The notes under the pieces: generated by a model
The model's input: only the letters and a program-made list of their open reading frames with translations
Database searches by the model: none
Told to the model about the DNA's origin: nothing
Translations under genes and position numbers: made by a program
Part shown: positions 29,676 through 39,476 of the stretch, in pieces
Numbering within the stretch: position 1 is the first letter of the stretch
Layout: each line of letters begins with the position of its first letter
NCBI RefSeq assembly: GCF_030846775.1
Contig: NZ_CP132910.1
Location: forward strand, 2,948,001-3,012,000
Origin: Geothrix sp. 21YS21S-2
GTDB lineage: Bacteria > Acidobacteriota > Holophagae > Holophagales > Holophagaceae
Direction of reading: 5' to 3'
Length of the DNA stretch: 64,000 bases

Positions 29676-30301
29676 GGCTTCACCACTTCCTGGAGGGCCA
29701 GAATGGCTTCCTTGGAGAAGACAACCTGGTCGAACTTCAGAAGGTCATAGACGTTGACGCCCAGGCTCTCGATGGTGTGGAGCTTGGGGTTGTTGCCCGC
29801 GGCAAGGGTCGCCTTGTCGGAGGTGCCGACCAGGAGGGCCGAACCGTCCACGCCCAGCTTGGTCAGGGTCGCGATGAGGGACTTGGTCTTGTGGGAATCC
29901 ACAGCCCAGTTCTCGACGACCACCACCTGCCCGGAGGCGAACTTGGCGGAGAGGGCGTTCCGCAGGGCGGAACGGCGGGCCCGCTTGGGGAACGCGTAGT
30001 CGAAGCAGCGGGGGTTCGGACCGTGGGCCGTGCCGCCGCCCTTCCAGATGATGGAGCGGATGGAACCGACGCGGGCGCGACCGGTGCCCTTCTGCTTCCA
30101 AAGCTTGCGACCCGAACCGGAGACCTCGGACTTGTCCTTGGTCTTGGCGGTGCCGGCCCGGCGCCTGGCCAGGTGGTGCCGCACGGATTCCCAGATCAGG
30201 TGGTTGTTGATCTCTTCAAGCTTGAACACCTCGGCCATGAGCTCGACGGTGTCGACCTGCTTGTTTTCCAGGTTCAGAACGGGATGAGAGAAGACCGCCA
30301 T
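29672..30301 (-). CDS. rplD: 50S ribosomal protein L4
   Basis: L4 lines the exit tunnel and in enterobacteria also represses the S10 operon through its leader RNA. The 209-residue protein carries the extended loop WKQKGTGRARVGSIRSIIWKGGGTAHGPNPR and the KRARRSALRNALSAKF block. It lies 1 bp after rplC. Whether it regulates this operon is unknown. Confidence 0.96.
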   Translation of the reverse strand: MAVFSHPVLNLENKQVDTVELMAEVFKLEEINNHLIWESVRHHLARRRAGTAKTKDKSEVSGSGRKLWKQKGTGRARVGSIRSIIWKGGGTAHGPNPRCFDYAFPKRARRSALRNALSAKFASGQVVVVENWAVDSHKTKSLIATLTKLGVDGSALLVGTSDKATLAAGNNPKLHTIESLGVNVYDLLKFDQVVFSKEAILALQEVVKP

Positions 30302-30302
30302 G

Positions 30303-30929
30303 TTACGCCTCCTGCTTGATCACGACGTAGCCGCCCTTGGGGCCGGGAACGGCGCCTTTGATGAGCAGCAGGTTGTTCTCGGCGTCGACGCGGGCCACTT
30401 CCAGATTGCGGACGGTGACCTGCTCGGCGCCCATGTGGCCGCCCATGCGCATACCGGGCCACACACGGGAGGGGTAGGACGAGCCGCCGATGGAGCCGGG
30501 GGCGCGGTGGAACATGGAGCCGTGGGTCGCGCGGCCGCCCTTGAAGTGGTGGCGCTTCATGACGCCGGCGAAGCCCTTGCCCTTGCTGATGCCGGTGACG
30601 TGCACCTTCGCGCCGCCCTCGAACTCGCCAGCCAGGATGGAGTCGCCTTCCTTGAGCGTGTCGGTGGCGTCCACCTTCAGCTCGCGGAGCACCCGGACGG
30701 GGGCCACGCCGTGCTTCTCGCAGTGGCCCTTCTCGGGCTTGGAGGCGCGCTTGCCGCCGGCGGGATCCACAAACCCCACCTGCACGGCCTCGTAGCCGTC
30801 GCGGGCCACGGTCTTGCGCATCACGACCACGCACGGGCCGGCCTGGATTACGGTTACCGGGACAACCTGTCCCTTTTCATTGAAGATCTGGGTCATGCCC
30901 AGCTTCTTGCCGATGATTCCCTTGGTCAT
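30303..30929 (-). CDS. rplC: 50S ribosomal protein L3
   Basis: L3 starts 50S assembly and reaches towards the peptidyl-transferase centre. The 208-residue protein begins [33 protein letters not shown] and has the central [46 protein letters not shown] extension. It follows rpsJ by 15 bp. Confidence 0.97.
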   Translation of the reverse strand: MTKGIIGKKLGMTQIFNEKGQVVPVTVIQAGPCVVVMRKTVARDGYEAVQVGFVDPAGGKRASKPEKGHCEKHGVAPVRVLRELKVDATDTLKEGDSILAGEFEGGAKVHVTGISKGKGFAGVMKRHHFKGGRATHGSMFHRAPGSIGGSSYPSRVWPGMRMGGHMGAEQVTVRNLEVARVDAENNLLLIKGAVPGPKGGYVVIKQEA

Positions 30930-30944
30930 TATCGTCGCCTCCCT

Positions 30945-31271
30945 TTACCTGTTGCCCTGCCGGCTGAACACCTTGATCTCGACATCCACACCCGCCGGGA
31001 GGTCCAGGCGCATGAGGGTGTCCACGGTGTTCTGCGTGGGGTTCAGGATGTCGAGGAGCCGCTTGTGGGTGCGGATCTCGAACTGGTCGCGGCTCTTCTT
31101 GTCGACGTGGGGAGAGCGGTTGACGGTGTACTTCGACGTGCGCGTGGGAAGGGGGATGGGCCCCGCAACCTGCGCCCCGGTGCGCTTGGCAGTCTCCACG
31201 ATTTCGCGGGTGGACTGGTCCAGCAGACGGTGGTCGAAGGCTCGCAGACGGATGCGAATATTGTCTTTCAT
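30945..31271 (-). CDS. rpsJ: 30S ribosomal protein S10
   Basis: S10 is both a head protein of the 30S and the NusE antitermination partner of NusB. The 108-residue product from ATG 31271 (GGAG 5 bp upstream; a GTG six bases earlier is the alternative) shows [39 protein letters not shown] and the [35 protein letters not shown] block. It heads the S10 block without the usual tuf gene before it. Confidence 0.97.
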   Translation of the reverse strand: MKDNIRIRLRAFDHRLLDQSTREIVETAKRTGAQVAGPIPLPTRTSKYTVNRSPHVDKKSRDQFEIRTHKRLLDILNPTQNTVDTLMRLDLPAGVDVEIKVFSRQGNR

Positions 31272-31336
31272 CTTCACTCCAGTGGGACGGGTGTACCGTC
31301 CATAGACGTGGGGCGCTGACCGCCCATGGGTTTTGT

Positions 31337-31355
31337 TGTCCCGATAGCAGGGACA
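31337..31355 (-). promoter_or_regulatory. Hairpin at the 5' end of the S10 leader
   Basis: A 6-bp stem TGTCCC/GGGACA with a 7-nt loop lies just after the predicted start of the rpsJ transcript and about 65 nt before rpsJ. Position recalls the L4-sensing leader of enterobacterial S10 operons, but no sequence similarity to it can be shown. Confidence 0.35.
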
Positions 31356-31364
31356 GGGCTAGTC

Positions 31365-31392
31365 AGAATAGCAAAAGCCATCGATTTCGCAA
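31365..31392 (-). promoter_or_regulatory. Candidate promoter of the S10 block
   Basis: On the minus strand TTGCGA (31387-31392), a 16-bp spacer and TATTCT (31365-31370). It overlaps the fusA-distal terminator hairpin, so termination and initiation signals share bases. Assigned by eye. Confidence 0.4.
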
Positions 31393-31403
31393 TGGCTTTT
31401 TTT
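31373..31403. terminator. Bidirectional intrinsic terminator between fusA and rpsJ
   Basis: aaaagccat (31373-31381) pairs with atggctttt (31392-31400) around a 10-nt loop. Seven T follow on the plus strand and four on the minus strand. It would separate the str transcript (rpsL-rpsG-fusA) from the S10 transcript. Confidence 0.65.
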
Positions 31404-31540
31404 GATTTTCAAGGCTGCAGGGGAGGTTTCCCCCCCCGGCGAGCTTCGTATTTGGAGGTCTCGATCCATGGGATCTCGGGCGACCTCACCCCCGGATGGG
31501 GGCTGTGACTGCGTCCGGCGCCTAGACGCCCGGAATTCTG

Positions 31541-33649
<2,109 letters not shown>

Positions 33650-33709
33650 GGGGGCCTCCTTCAGAGTTCAGAAATCAAATATCAGACGCGGGATCAACGT
33701 TCACTGTGC

Positions 33710-33742
33710 AAAAACGGGGGCCGATCCGTCATGATCGGCCCC
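33710..33742 (-). terminator. Intrinsic terminator or attenuator between rpsG and fusA
   Basis: A perfect 10-bp stem (ggggccgatc/gatcggcccc, 33717-33742, 6-nt loop) is followed on the minus strand by CG and five T. It stands 19 bp after rpsG and about 60 bp before fusA. It would cut or reduce str-operon readthrough into fusA. Confidence 0.75.
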
Positions 33743-33761
33743 GGTCATGCAGGTCCTGTAC

Positions 33762-34232
33762 CTACCAGCGGAAGTGGGCGAAGGCCTTGTTGGCCTCGGC
33801 CATCTTGTGGACGTCGTCCTTCTTCTTCACGGAGGAACCGCGGAAGTTCATGGCGTCCAGGATCTCGCCGGCGAGCTTGTCGCGCATGGTGCGCTCGCCG
33901 CGGCCGGCGGAATAGGTCTTCAGCCAGCGCATCGCCAGGGACTGGCGGCGGCCCTGGGGGACCTCCACGGGAACCTGGTAGGTGGCGCCGCCGACGCGGC
34001 GGGACTTCACCTCGACGGAGGGCTTGATGTTGTTGAGGGCCTTCTGGAAGGCCTCGAGGGCCTCCTCGCCGGACTTCTTGGCCACGATCTCAAGCGCACC
34101 GTAGAGGATGCGCTCGGCGGTGGACTTCTTCCCGCGCTCCATCAGGACGTTGATGAACTTGGAGACGGTGAGGCTGTTGTAGACGGGATCCGGCAGGATT
34201 TCGCGCTTGGCGGGGCTGGAACGGCGGCTCAT
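33762..34232 (-). CDS. rpsG: 30S ribosomal protein S7
   Basis: S7 nucleates assembly of the 30S head and contacts the E-site tRNA. The 156-residue protein from ATG 34232 begins [42 protein letters not shown] and contains [25 protein letters not shown]. It is 7 bp after rpsL. The longer open frame upstream is not conserved. Confidence 0.97.
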   Translation of the reverse strand: MSRRSSPAKREILPDPVYNSLTVSKFINVLMERGKKSTAERILYGALEIVAKKSGEEALEAFQKALNNIKPSVEVKSRRVGGATYQVPVEVPQGRRQSLAMRWLKTYSAGRGERTMRDKLAGEILDAMNFRGSSVKKKDDVHKMAEANKAFAHFRW

Positions 34233-34239
34233 GTCTACC

Positions 34240-34638
34240 TCACTTCTTCTTGGCGGCGACGGCACCCGCCTTGGGGCGCTTGGCGCCGTACTTGGAACGG
34301 GACTGGTTGCGGCCGGCGACGCCGGTGGCATCCAGGGTGCCGCGGACCACGTGGTAGCGCACGCCCGGGAGATCCTTCACGCGACCGCCGCGGATGAGCA
34401 CGATGCTGTGCTCCTGCAGGTTGTGGCCCACGCCGGGGATGTAGGTGGTGCACTCGATGCCGTTGGTGAGGCGCACGCGGGCCACCTTGCGGAGGGCCGA
34501 GTTCGGCTTCTTGGGCGTCGTGGTGAAGACCCGGGTGCACACGCCGCGCTTCTGCGGGCAGGCGTCCAGCGCCGGGCTCTTGGTCTTGTTCTCAAAGGTG
34601 CTCCGCCCCTGGCGGATCAGCTGATTGATGGTTGGCAC
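34240..34638 (-). CDS. rpsL: 30S ribosomal protein S12
   Basis: S12 monitors decoding and is the classical streptomycin-resistance locus. The 132-residue protein starts at a GTG (GGAGG 5 bp upstream) with [34 protein letters not shown]. The [19 protein letters not shown] and [29 protein letters not shown] loops keep the wild-type lysines at the streptomycin sites. It is the first gene of the ribosomal block. Confidence 0.97.
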   Translation of the reverse strand: MPTINQLIRQGRSTFENKTKSPALDACPQKRGVCTRVFTTTPKKPNSALRKVARVRLTNGIECTTYIPGVGHNLQEHSIVLIRGGRVKDLPGVRYHVVRGTLDATGVAGRNQSRSKYGAKRPKAGAVAAKKK

Positions 34639-34757
34639 ACCATCCTCCTATGTTTTGGGCATGCAGCAAGGTATTCGCCGCTTGCCGGCGCCGAAGAGGT
34701 CATGCGGGATGACGTCGGGCGAAAATTCCACGGGCCCATGGGACCCGGGAATCTGAA

Positions 34758-34785
34758 ATGTTACCGAAATTCAGGGAAATGTCCA
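34758..34785 (-). promoter_or_regulatory. Candidate promoter of the str operon
   Basis: On the minus strand TGGACA (34780-34785), a 16-bp spacer and TAACAT (34758-34763). Predicted start near 34751, giving a leader of about 113 nt to rpsL. No ribosomal-protein binding element was recognised in the leader. Confidence 0.45.
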
Positions 34786-34801
34786 GCCACAATCCCGATT
34801 T

Positions 34802-35086
34802 TCAGTTGTCCTTGGCCGGGGAATGGCAGGCGCAGCCTCCGGAGCAGCCCCCCTTGGGGGCGGCCGGGGCCTCCGAAGCGGCCTCCTTCTTCTCGGGGGC
34901 GGACCCGGAATAGCCCTGGGCATGCCACCCTCCGCCGGACAGGTTGAAGGCCGTCCGGGAGATCTGGCGCTTCATGCCCATGCCGGCCCCGCAGTGCTCG
35001 CAGGCGTGCTCGGTGGGGGCGGAAAACCCCTCCAGTTTTTCTTCCTTTTCGCCGCAGGTTTCGCAGCGGTATTCATACAGCGGCAT
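34802..35086 (-). CDS. FmdB-type zinc-ribbon protein
   Basis: The 94-residue protein begins [16 protein letters not shown] and has a second pair CEHCG, giving the CxxC...CxxC zinc ribbon of the FmdB/CxxC_CXXC_SSSS regulatory family. A linker follows (Gly/Ala/Glu-rich) and the C-terminus adds [10 protein letters not shown], three more Cys and a His that could bind a further metal. FmdB was named as a putative regulator of formamidase genes; a general function is unknown. ATG 35086 is chosen at the conserved MPxYEY opening. It is divergent from the heptose adenylyltransferase gene and downstream of nothing on its strand. Confidence 0.82.
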   Translation of the reverse strand: MPLYEYRCETCGEKEEKLEGFSAPTEHACEHCGAGMGMKRQISRTAFNLSGGGWHAQGYSGSAPEKKEAASEAPAAPKGGCSGGCACHSPAKDN

Positions 35087-35142
35087 GGCATCCTCTTGAA
35101 ACCGGCCGTCGGCCGGAACTACCAGCTTACCCCAGGAATCCC

Positions 35143-35631
35143 ATGACTTCACCCGCCCGCTACTTCACCGACGCCCAGTCCTTCCTCAGCGCCCACCCCA
35201 ACCGGAACGGGAAACTCTGTTTTACCAACGGTTGCTTCGACCTGATCCACCCCGGCCACGTGCAGTACCTGGAGGACGCCCGGGCCCTGGGGGACTTCCT
35301 GGTGGTCGGCCTGAACTCCGACGCCTCCGTGGCCCGGCTCAAGGGGCCCTCCCGCCCCCTCCAGGACGAGGCCGCCCGGGCCCGGGTCCTCCTGGGCCTG
35401 CGCAGCGTGGACGCGGTGGTGCGCTTCGAGGAGGACACCCCCCTCGAGCTCATCACGGCCCTGCAGCCCGACATCCTCACCAAGGGCGGGGACTACACGC
35501 CCGAGACCGTGGTGGGGCGGGACGTGGTGGAGGCGCGGGGGGGGACCCTGGTCCTCATCCCGTTCCTGCCGGGGCACAGCACCAGCACCATCGTGGAGCG
35601 GATCAAGTCGGGGCGTGGGGTCCTGGCCTAG
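35143..35631 (+). CDS. rfaE2: D-glycero-beta-D-manno-heptose 1-phosphate adenylyltransferase
   Basis: This enzyme makes ADP-heptose precursor for the LPS inner core from heptose 1-phosphate and ATP. The 162-residue protein matches the stand-alone C-terminal half of Hld[17 protein letters not shown] with the HxGH nucleotidyl-transfer motif at residues 36-39, [17 protein letters not shown], the TKGGDY turn and the [11 protein letters not shown] end. AGGAA precedes the ATG. The kinase half (rfaE1) and other heptose genes are not in the window, but a GT9 heptosyltransferase-like gene occurs at 56 kb. Confidence 0.92.
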   Translation: MTSPARYFTDAQSFLSAHPNRNGKLCFTNGCFDLIHPGHVQYLEDARALGDFLVVGLNSDASVARLKGPSRPLQDEAARARVLLGLRSVDAVVRFEEDTPLELITALQPDILTKGGDYTPETVVGRDVVEARGGTLVLIPFLPGHSTSTIVERIKSGRGVLA

Positions 35632-35927
35632 CTGAAGCGGCGGGCCGGAAGTGGCGGCACCGTCCCGTCCGGAGGGCATACCCCCAGGGCGTAGTGCCAG
35701 TAATGCCAGGACCGCTCGTTGAACCAGCCGGGTTCAGCGATTTCAAGCACCACCCGGAAGGAAGCTTCACCGATGGCTGCGAGGAGGGCCCGGGAATCGT
35801 CAAAATCTCCCATGTTCATGACCTGCGCGATAACCCGGTCGGGGCGGAGCATCGCCTCGGCGGGTGTCTCCCACCAGATGTAGCGACGGGCATCCTCGAA
35901 GAGCATTCGGCTCGCGGTCTGGTCCAT
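35628..35927 (-). CDS. Small protein paired with AbiEii-like nucleotidyltransferase
   Basis: The 99-residue protein starts at ATG 35927, sharing one base with the stop of the upstream nucleotidyltransferase gene (TGATG), with GGAG 7 bp before it. It shows a pattern W-W-E...[17 protein letters not shown]...[18 protein letters not shown], which resembles the small DUF6922-type proteins I recall beside AbiEii genes. It is not the winged-helix AbiEi antitoxin. A role as partner or antidote of the toxin-like gene is inferred from the operon only. Its end overlaps the convergent heptose gene by 4 bp. Confidence 0.6.
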   Translation of the reverse strand: MDQTASRMLFEDARRYIWWETPAEAMLRPDRVIAQVMNMGDFDDSRALLAAIGEASFRVVLEIAEPGWFNERSWHYWHYALGVCPPDGTVPPLPARRFS

Positions 35928-36667
35928 CAGGCTTCTCCAGGTCCGAGCCGGGACGAGAGGATGGTCAGCGCCGGGATATCGATGACGGAGGCGGACTTCC
36001 TGACCAGGGATTCGCGCACATCAGCTGGCAGTCCACCCAGGTCCCCGTCGCCGAAGTAGGCCAGTGCCTTCAGCGCCTCGGAGGGCTGGAAGGTCTTGCC
36101 GTAAAGCGCCTTCCCAGCCGCGAGGCCTTCGTCGAGGCCCACACCCCGCCCGAGCATGGCATGGATGTCGAGATAGTCCTTCTTCTCCGCCCTCTGCTGA
36201 ATGACCTTGAGCTTCGTCCCCATCAGATCCAGAAGCGAGGCCGCGACCACGACACCGTCGCTGGTCACGTCCGGAGTCCCCACCCGGCCCATGCTCCTTC
36301 CCCCGAAGAAGGAGACCTTCACGCCTTCTCCCGAACCCTCCTCCACAGCCACCAGCAGGGTGAGGGTATTGGGCGCCTCCTGGAGGACCTGGGACCTGCC
36401 GCCGAATGGGAGTGCCGCGATGACACCGGCATGCTCCAGCTTACGATCCGTGAAGAAGTCAAAATCCACGGATACCCGGTGCCCCAGGCGAAGGGAAATG
36501 GCCGTCCCTCCGTAGAGGACGAACCCCTGGTCCCGGAGCACCCGGAGGGCCGGCCACAGGGCACGTTGGTTGACGGGAAGGATCTGCAGCTCCGGCACGA
36601 AGGACCCGGCCTCGGGTCCGGCCGCCTTGTAGAGCTCCCCTTCACGCTTTGGACCACCGAACGTCAT
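35927..36667 (-). CDS. AbiEii/AbiGii-like nucleotidyltransferase
   Basis: The 246-residue protein from ATG 36667 (GAGG 7 bp upstream) carries the polymerase-beta-type core YGGTAISLRLGHRVSVDFDFF: GGT at residues 53-55 and the Asp-x-Asp pair at 68 and 70. It also has the C-terminal KLKVIQQRAEKKDYLDIHAML segment typical of AbiEii toxins. In phage-defence and toxin-antitoxin systems such enzymes transfer nucleotides to target RNA and stop growth. Here the partner gene is downstream and unlike AbiEi. It lies between LPS-type genes, suggesting insertion of a mobile defence cassette. Active-site residues look intact. Confidence 0.8.
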   Translation of the reverse strand: MTFGGPKREGELYKAAGPEAGSFVPELQILPVNQRALWPALRVLRDQGFVLYGGTAISLRLGHRVSVDFDFFTDRKLEHAGVIAALPFGGRSQVLQEAPNTLTLLVAVEEGSGEGVKVSFFGGRSMGRVGTPDVTSDGVVVAASLLDLMGTKLKVIQQRAEKKDYLDIHAMLGRGVGLDEGLAAGKALYGKTFQPSEALKALAYFGDGDLGGLPADVRESLVRKSASVIDIPALTILSSRLGPGEA

Positions 36668-36736
36668 TCTCCGCCCTCTCGGGGTGCCGGCTGGACGCAA
36701 CTCCCTTCAAGTATAGCCCCCCCTTCGGGATGGGCG

Positions 36737-37828
36737 TTAGCGCTCCACCTTTCCGCCCTTCATCCCCTGGATCCCCTCGATCTTGCTGTTGTAGCGCTCC
36801 TGCTCCGAGGGATCGGCGTACTTCTTCGCATCCTGCAGGCTCCGGATGGCCCCCTCCAGGTCACCCGCCGCCAGGCGCACCCGCGCGGCCAGCAGGAGGA
36901 AGTCCGGGTCCTTGGGCAGGATCCTGAGAGCGGACCGCATGCGGTTCTGGGCCTCGGCCACGTCCCCTTCCAGCAGCGCCTCCTCGGCGAGGTAGGCGTG
37001 GAAGTAGGGGTCCTTCTTGCGCACCGTCTCCCCCAGGGCGCGGAAGCGCTGGGCCTCCTCCACCCGCCCCGCGTTGCGCAGCAGGGCCTCCATGTTCCCG
37101 ATGGGCGCCCCGTCGCGCTTGTCCAGCTCCATGGCGCGGCGGTAGGCCTCCTCGGCCTTGGCGGGATTGTCCATGGCGGCGTACACGACCCCAAGGATGT
37201 TCCAGCCGACGCTTGACTTGGGATCGGAATCCAGGGAGAGCTGGGCCTGCTCCCGGGCGGCGTCCAGGTCCCCGTCGGTGAGGCACTCCACGGCCCGGTT
37301 GCTGTAGAAGAGGGCCCGGAACCGGGTCTCGGGAAGGACGACGACCTTGTAGGTGCCGTAGCGCTTGCGCAGTTCCGGCACGAAGTCGGCGATGAGGTCG
37401 TTGTGGGGCGGGGCGGGGGTCAGGGCGACCACGTGCCGCTCGAAGCGGATGATCCCCCCGGCCTTGCGCCAGTGGTTCGTGTTCAGGGCCTCCGCGTATT
37501 CCTCGTGGATCCCCATGGCGCGGCAGGCCACCACGAAGAAGGCGGTCAGGGACAGGCAGTTGGCCCTGCCGTCGGTCCACACCTCGGCCACCGTGCGGGT
37601 GCGGGAGTTGTCGTAGACCAGGCCGATGCCGCCATCGGCGCGCTTCAGGAATAGCGTCTGGAGGAGGTCCTGCAGCTTGGTCTGGGTGGTGGGGGCGGAG
37701 CCCGTGGCCTTGAGGATGTAGGCCCTGGCCTCCGAGGGGAGGAAGAAGGGATCCGCCTGGGCGGGCGCCGTCTGGGCCTGGGAAACGATCCCCAGGAGGC
37801 CGGCGGCCAAGAACGTCCGAATGTCCAT
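36737..37828 (-). CDS. Transglutaminase-like and TPR periplasmic protein
   Basis: The 363-residue protein from ATG 37828 has a signal peptide (DIRTFLAAGLLGIVSQAQT). Around residues 85-130 lies a transglutaminase-like core with the nucleophile in GRANCLSLTAFFVVACRAMG and a downstream His. Several TPRs follow (about 190-350: SVGWNILGVVYAAMDNPAKAEEAYRRAMEL, PYFHAYLAEEALLEGDVAEAQNRM). Related transglutaminase-TPR proteins occur widely in Gram-negative bacteria with unknown substrates. It is divergent from the formyltransferase gene, about 108 bp apart. Confidence 0.75.
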   Translation of the reverse strand: MDIRTFLAAGLLGIVSQAQTAPAQADPFFLPSEARAYILKATGSAPTTQTKLQDLLQTLFLKRADGGIGLVYDNSRTRTVAEVWTDGRANCLSLTAFFVVACRAMGIHEEYAEALNTNHWRKAGGIIRFERHVVALTPAPPHNDLIADFVPELRKRYGTYKVVVLPETRFRALFYSNRAVECLTDGDLDAAREQAQLSLDSDPKSSVGWNILGVVYAAMDNPAKAEEAYRRAMELDKRDGAPIGNMEALLRNAGRVEEAQRFRALGETVRKKDPYFHAYLAEEALLEGDVAEAQNRMRSALRILPKDPDFLLLAARVRLAAGDLEGAIRSLQDAKKYADPSEQERYNSKIEGIQGMKGGKVER

Positions 37829-37936
37829 CAAACCCAAGCCCTCCGCCAACGACTTTACAGGAACGGAACCTCCTGGTTCAGAATACGGCAGGGAACGGTC
37901 CGGAGGTTAGAATGGACCGCCCCGGGAGGACAGCCC

Positions 37937-38854
37937 ATGACCACAGCCATCGTTTGCGCCTATTCCTCCGTCGGCCACGAGGCCCTGGCCGGACTCCTGG
38001 AGGCCGGGATCAACGTACAGGCCCTCTTCACCTACCCCCAGCGCCCCGACGAGGCCTGGTTCACCCCGCCCGCGGCCCTGGCCCAGAAGCACGGCATCGC
38101 CGTGCACATGGAAAAGGACTTCAACAGCGACAAGGTTTACAAGACCGTGGCCGCCATGGCGCCGGACTTCCTCTTCAGCTTCTATTTCCGGGAGATGATC
38201 CACCAGCGGTACCTGGACCTGCCCAAGAAGGGCGCCTACAACCTCCACGGCTCCCTCCTGCCCGCCTACCGGGGCCGTGCCCCCATCAACTGGGTCCTGG
38301 TGAAGGGCGAGACGGCCACCGGCATCACGCTCCACTCCATGACCTCCCGGCCCGACGACGGCGACATCATCGGCCAGACCCCCCTGCCCATCGCCTGGGA
38401 CGAGACGGCCCTCAGCCTCACCCTGCGCTCCGCCGCGGCCGCCAGGACCCTGGTCAAGGCCCTCGTCCCCGGCCTGGTGGACGGCACCGCCAAGCGGATC
38501 CCCCAGAAGGGCCTGGGCGCCTCCAGCTACTTCGGGGGCAGGGCCCCCGAGGACGGCCAGCTCGACCTCACCCATCCCCTCCACGAGGCCTTCAACCTCA
38601 TCCGGGCCGTGGCCGATCCCTGGCCCAACGCCTTCCTGGAGACCCCCCGGGGGCTCCTGAAGGTGGCCTGGGCCCTTCCCTCGGCCTCCCCCTGCCCCCA
38701 GGGCCACTTCCGGGAAGGCCGGGAGGGGATCCTCCTGGGCTTCCGGGACGGCGCCCTGCGCCTCCACACCCTCCGCCGGGAGGGGGTCCGCAGCGAGCGC
38801 CCCTCGGTCCATGCCGCCTGGCTCAGGGAGCTGGGCATCCCCGAAGCCAAGTGA
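37937..38854 (+). CDS. ArnA-N-type sugar-nucleotide formyltransferase
   Basis: The 305-residue protein aligns with the N-terminal formyltransferase half of ArnA. The catalytic trio falls at the same numbers as in E. coli ArnA, Asn102, His104 and Asp140, within NLHGSLLPAYRGRAPINW and TSRPDDGD. Such enzymes transfer formyl from N10-formyltetrahydrofolate to a UDP-4-amino sugar, on the way to aminoarabinose-modified lipid A or a formylated surface sugar. The ArnA dehydrogenase half is absent and no other arn gene is in the window, so the true substrate may be another 4-amino sugar. The downstream small gene overlaps its stop as GTGA. Confidence 0.83.
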   Translation: MTTAIVCAYSSVGHEALAGLLEAGINVQALFTYPQRPDEAWFTPPAALAQKHGIAVHMEKDFNSDKVYKTVAAMAPDFLFSFYFREMIHQRYLDLPKKGAYNLHGSLLPAYRGRAPINWVLVKGETATGITLHSMTSRPDDGDIIGQTPLPIAWDETALSLTLRSAAAARTLVKALVPGLVDGTAKRIPQKGLGASSYFGGRAPEDGQLDLTHPLHEAFNLIRAVADPWPNAFLETPRGLLKVAWALPSASPCPQGHFREGREGILLGFRDGALRLHTLRREGVRSERPSVHAAWLRELGIPEAK

Positions 38855-39138
38855 GGCCCCTCCTCGCCGCCCTCCTCCTCCTGGGGTCCGCGGCCCTGGC
38901 CCGCCCCGTGGGCACCGCCCGGGAGGCCCGGGCCATCGCCGAGCACGAGACCAGCGGCATCGCCGTCAGCGCCCGGAGGGTGCACCTGAACGGCGCCACC
39001 GGGGGGTGGGAGGTGGACCTGCGCATGCCGGGGGAGAGCCGCGGGTGGCGGTGCGTGGTGGACAGCGATACGCGCGCGGTGTTCACGAAGACGCGGATTC
39101 CCAATCCAGAGGTGCCGAGGGGGCGGAAAAAGCAGTGA
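38851..39138 (+). CDS. Small secreted PepSY-like protein
   Basis: This 95-residue gene starts at a GTG overlapping the formyltransferase stop (GTGA), so it is translationally coupled. The first 19 residues are a signal peptide (LLAALLLLGSAALA). The rest (EARAIAEHETSGIAVSARRV...GGWEVDLRMP...WRCVVDSDTRAVF) has the strand-helix pattern of a PepSY-like domain, often found in inhibitors or periplasmic sensors. The match is by pattern only and the function is unknown. Confidence 0.6.
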   Translation: MRPLLAALLLLGSAALARPVGTAREARAIAEHETSGIAVSARRVHLNGATGGWEVDLRMPGESRGWRCVVDSDTRAVFTKTRIPNPEVPRGRKKQ

Positions 39139-39254
39139 AGGGATATTGACGCCCCTGAAAGGTTCTATAACCCGTCAGCAGGGTTGCGGCGAATCCGCCA
39201 AGGGGTCCCCGCTGACGATGCGGATCGGCAGGCCATCACCGGTTTGACCGGGAG

Positions 39255-39386
39255 ATGCTGGAGCATCCCCAGGATTTCAACCCGGCTCCCATCCGCAACC
39301 CGATCCGAACGGCACGCCTCAAGGCAGGAATAAGCCAGGAGGACCTGGCTTCAGCCCATGGCATCAGCCAACCGGCACTTGCCTAG
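39255..39386 (+). pseudogene. Truncated XRE-type helix-turn-helix regulator remnant
   Basis: A 43-codon frame contains IRTARLKAGISQEDLASAHGISQPALA, the first three helices of an XRE/HTH_3 domain, and stops at TAG 39384 before helix four. Open codons continue upstream of the ATG back to a TGA. Complete XRE domains need about 20 more residues, so this is probably a broken gene. The rest of the 39139-39476 gap shows no other gene. It lies at the junction between the formyltransferase region and the polysaccharide locus. Confidence 0.55.
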
Positions 39387-39476
39387 GGCCGAAAGCCCTG
39401 AAGGTGCGACCGGGAACAAAAGAGAGGCCCGGTATTCTTCTGTCCTGGGTTGCGGTGATGGGTGGGCCACCCGCCT

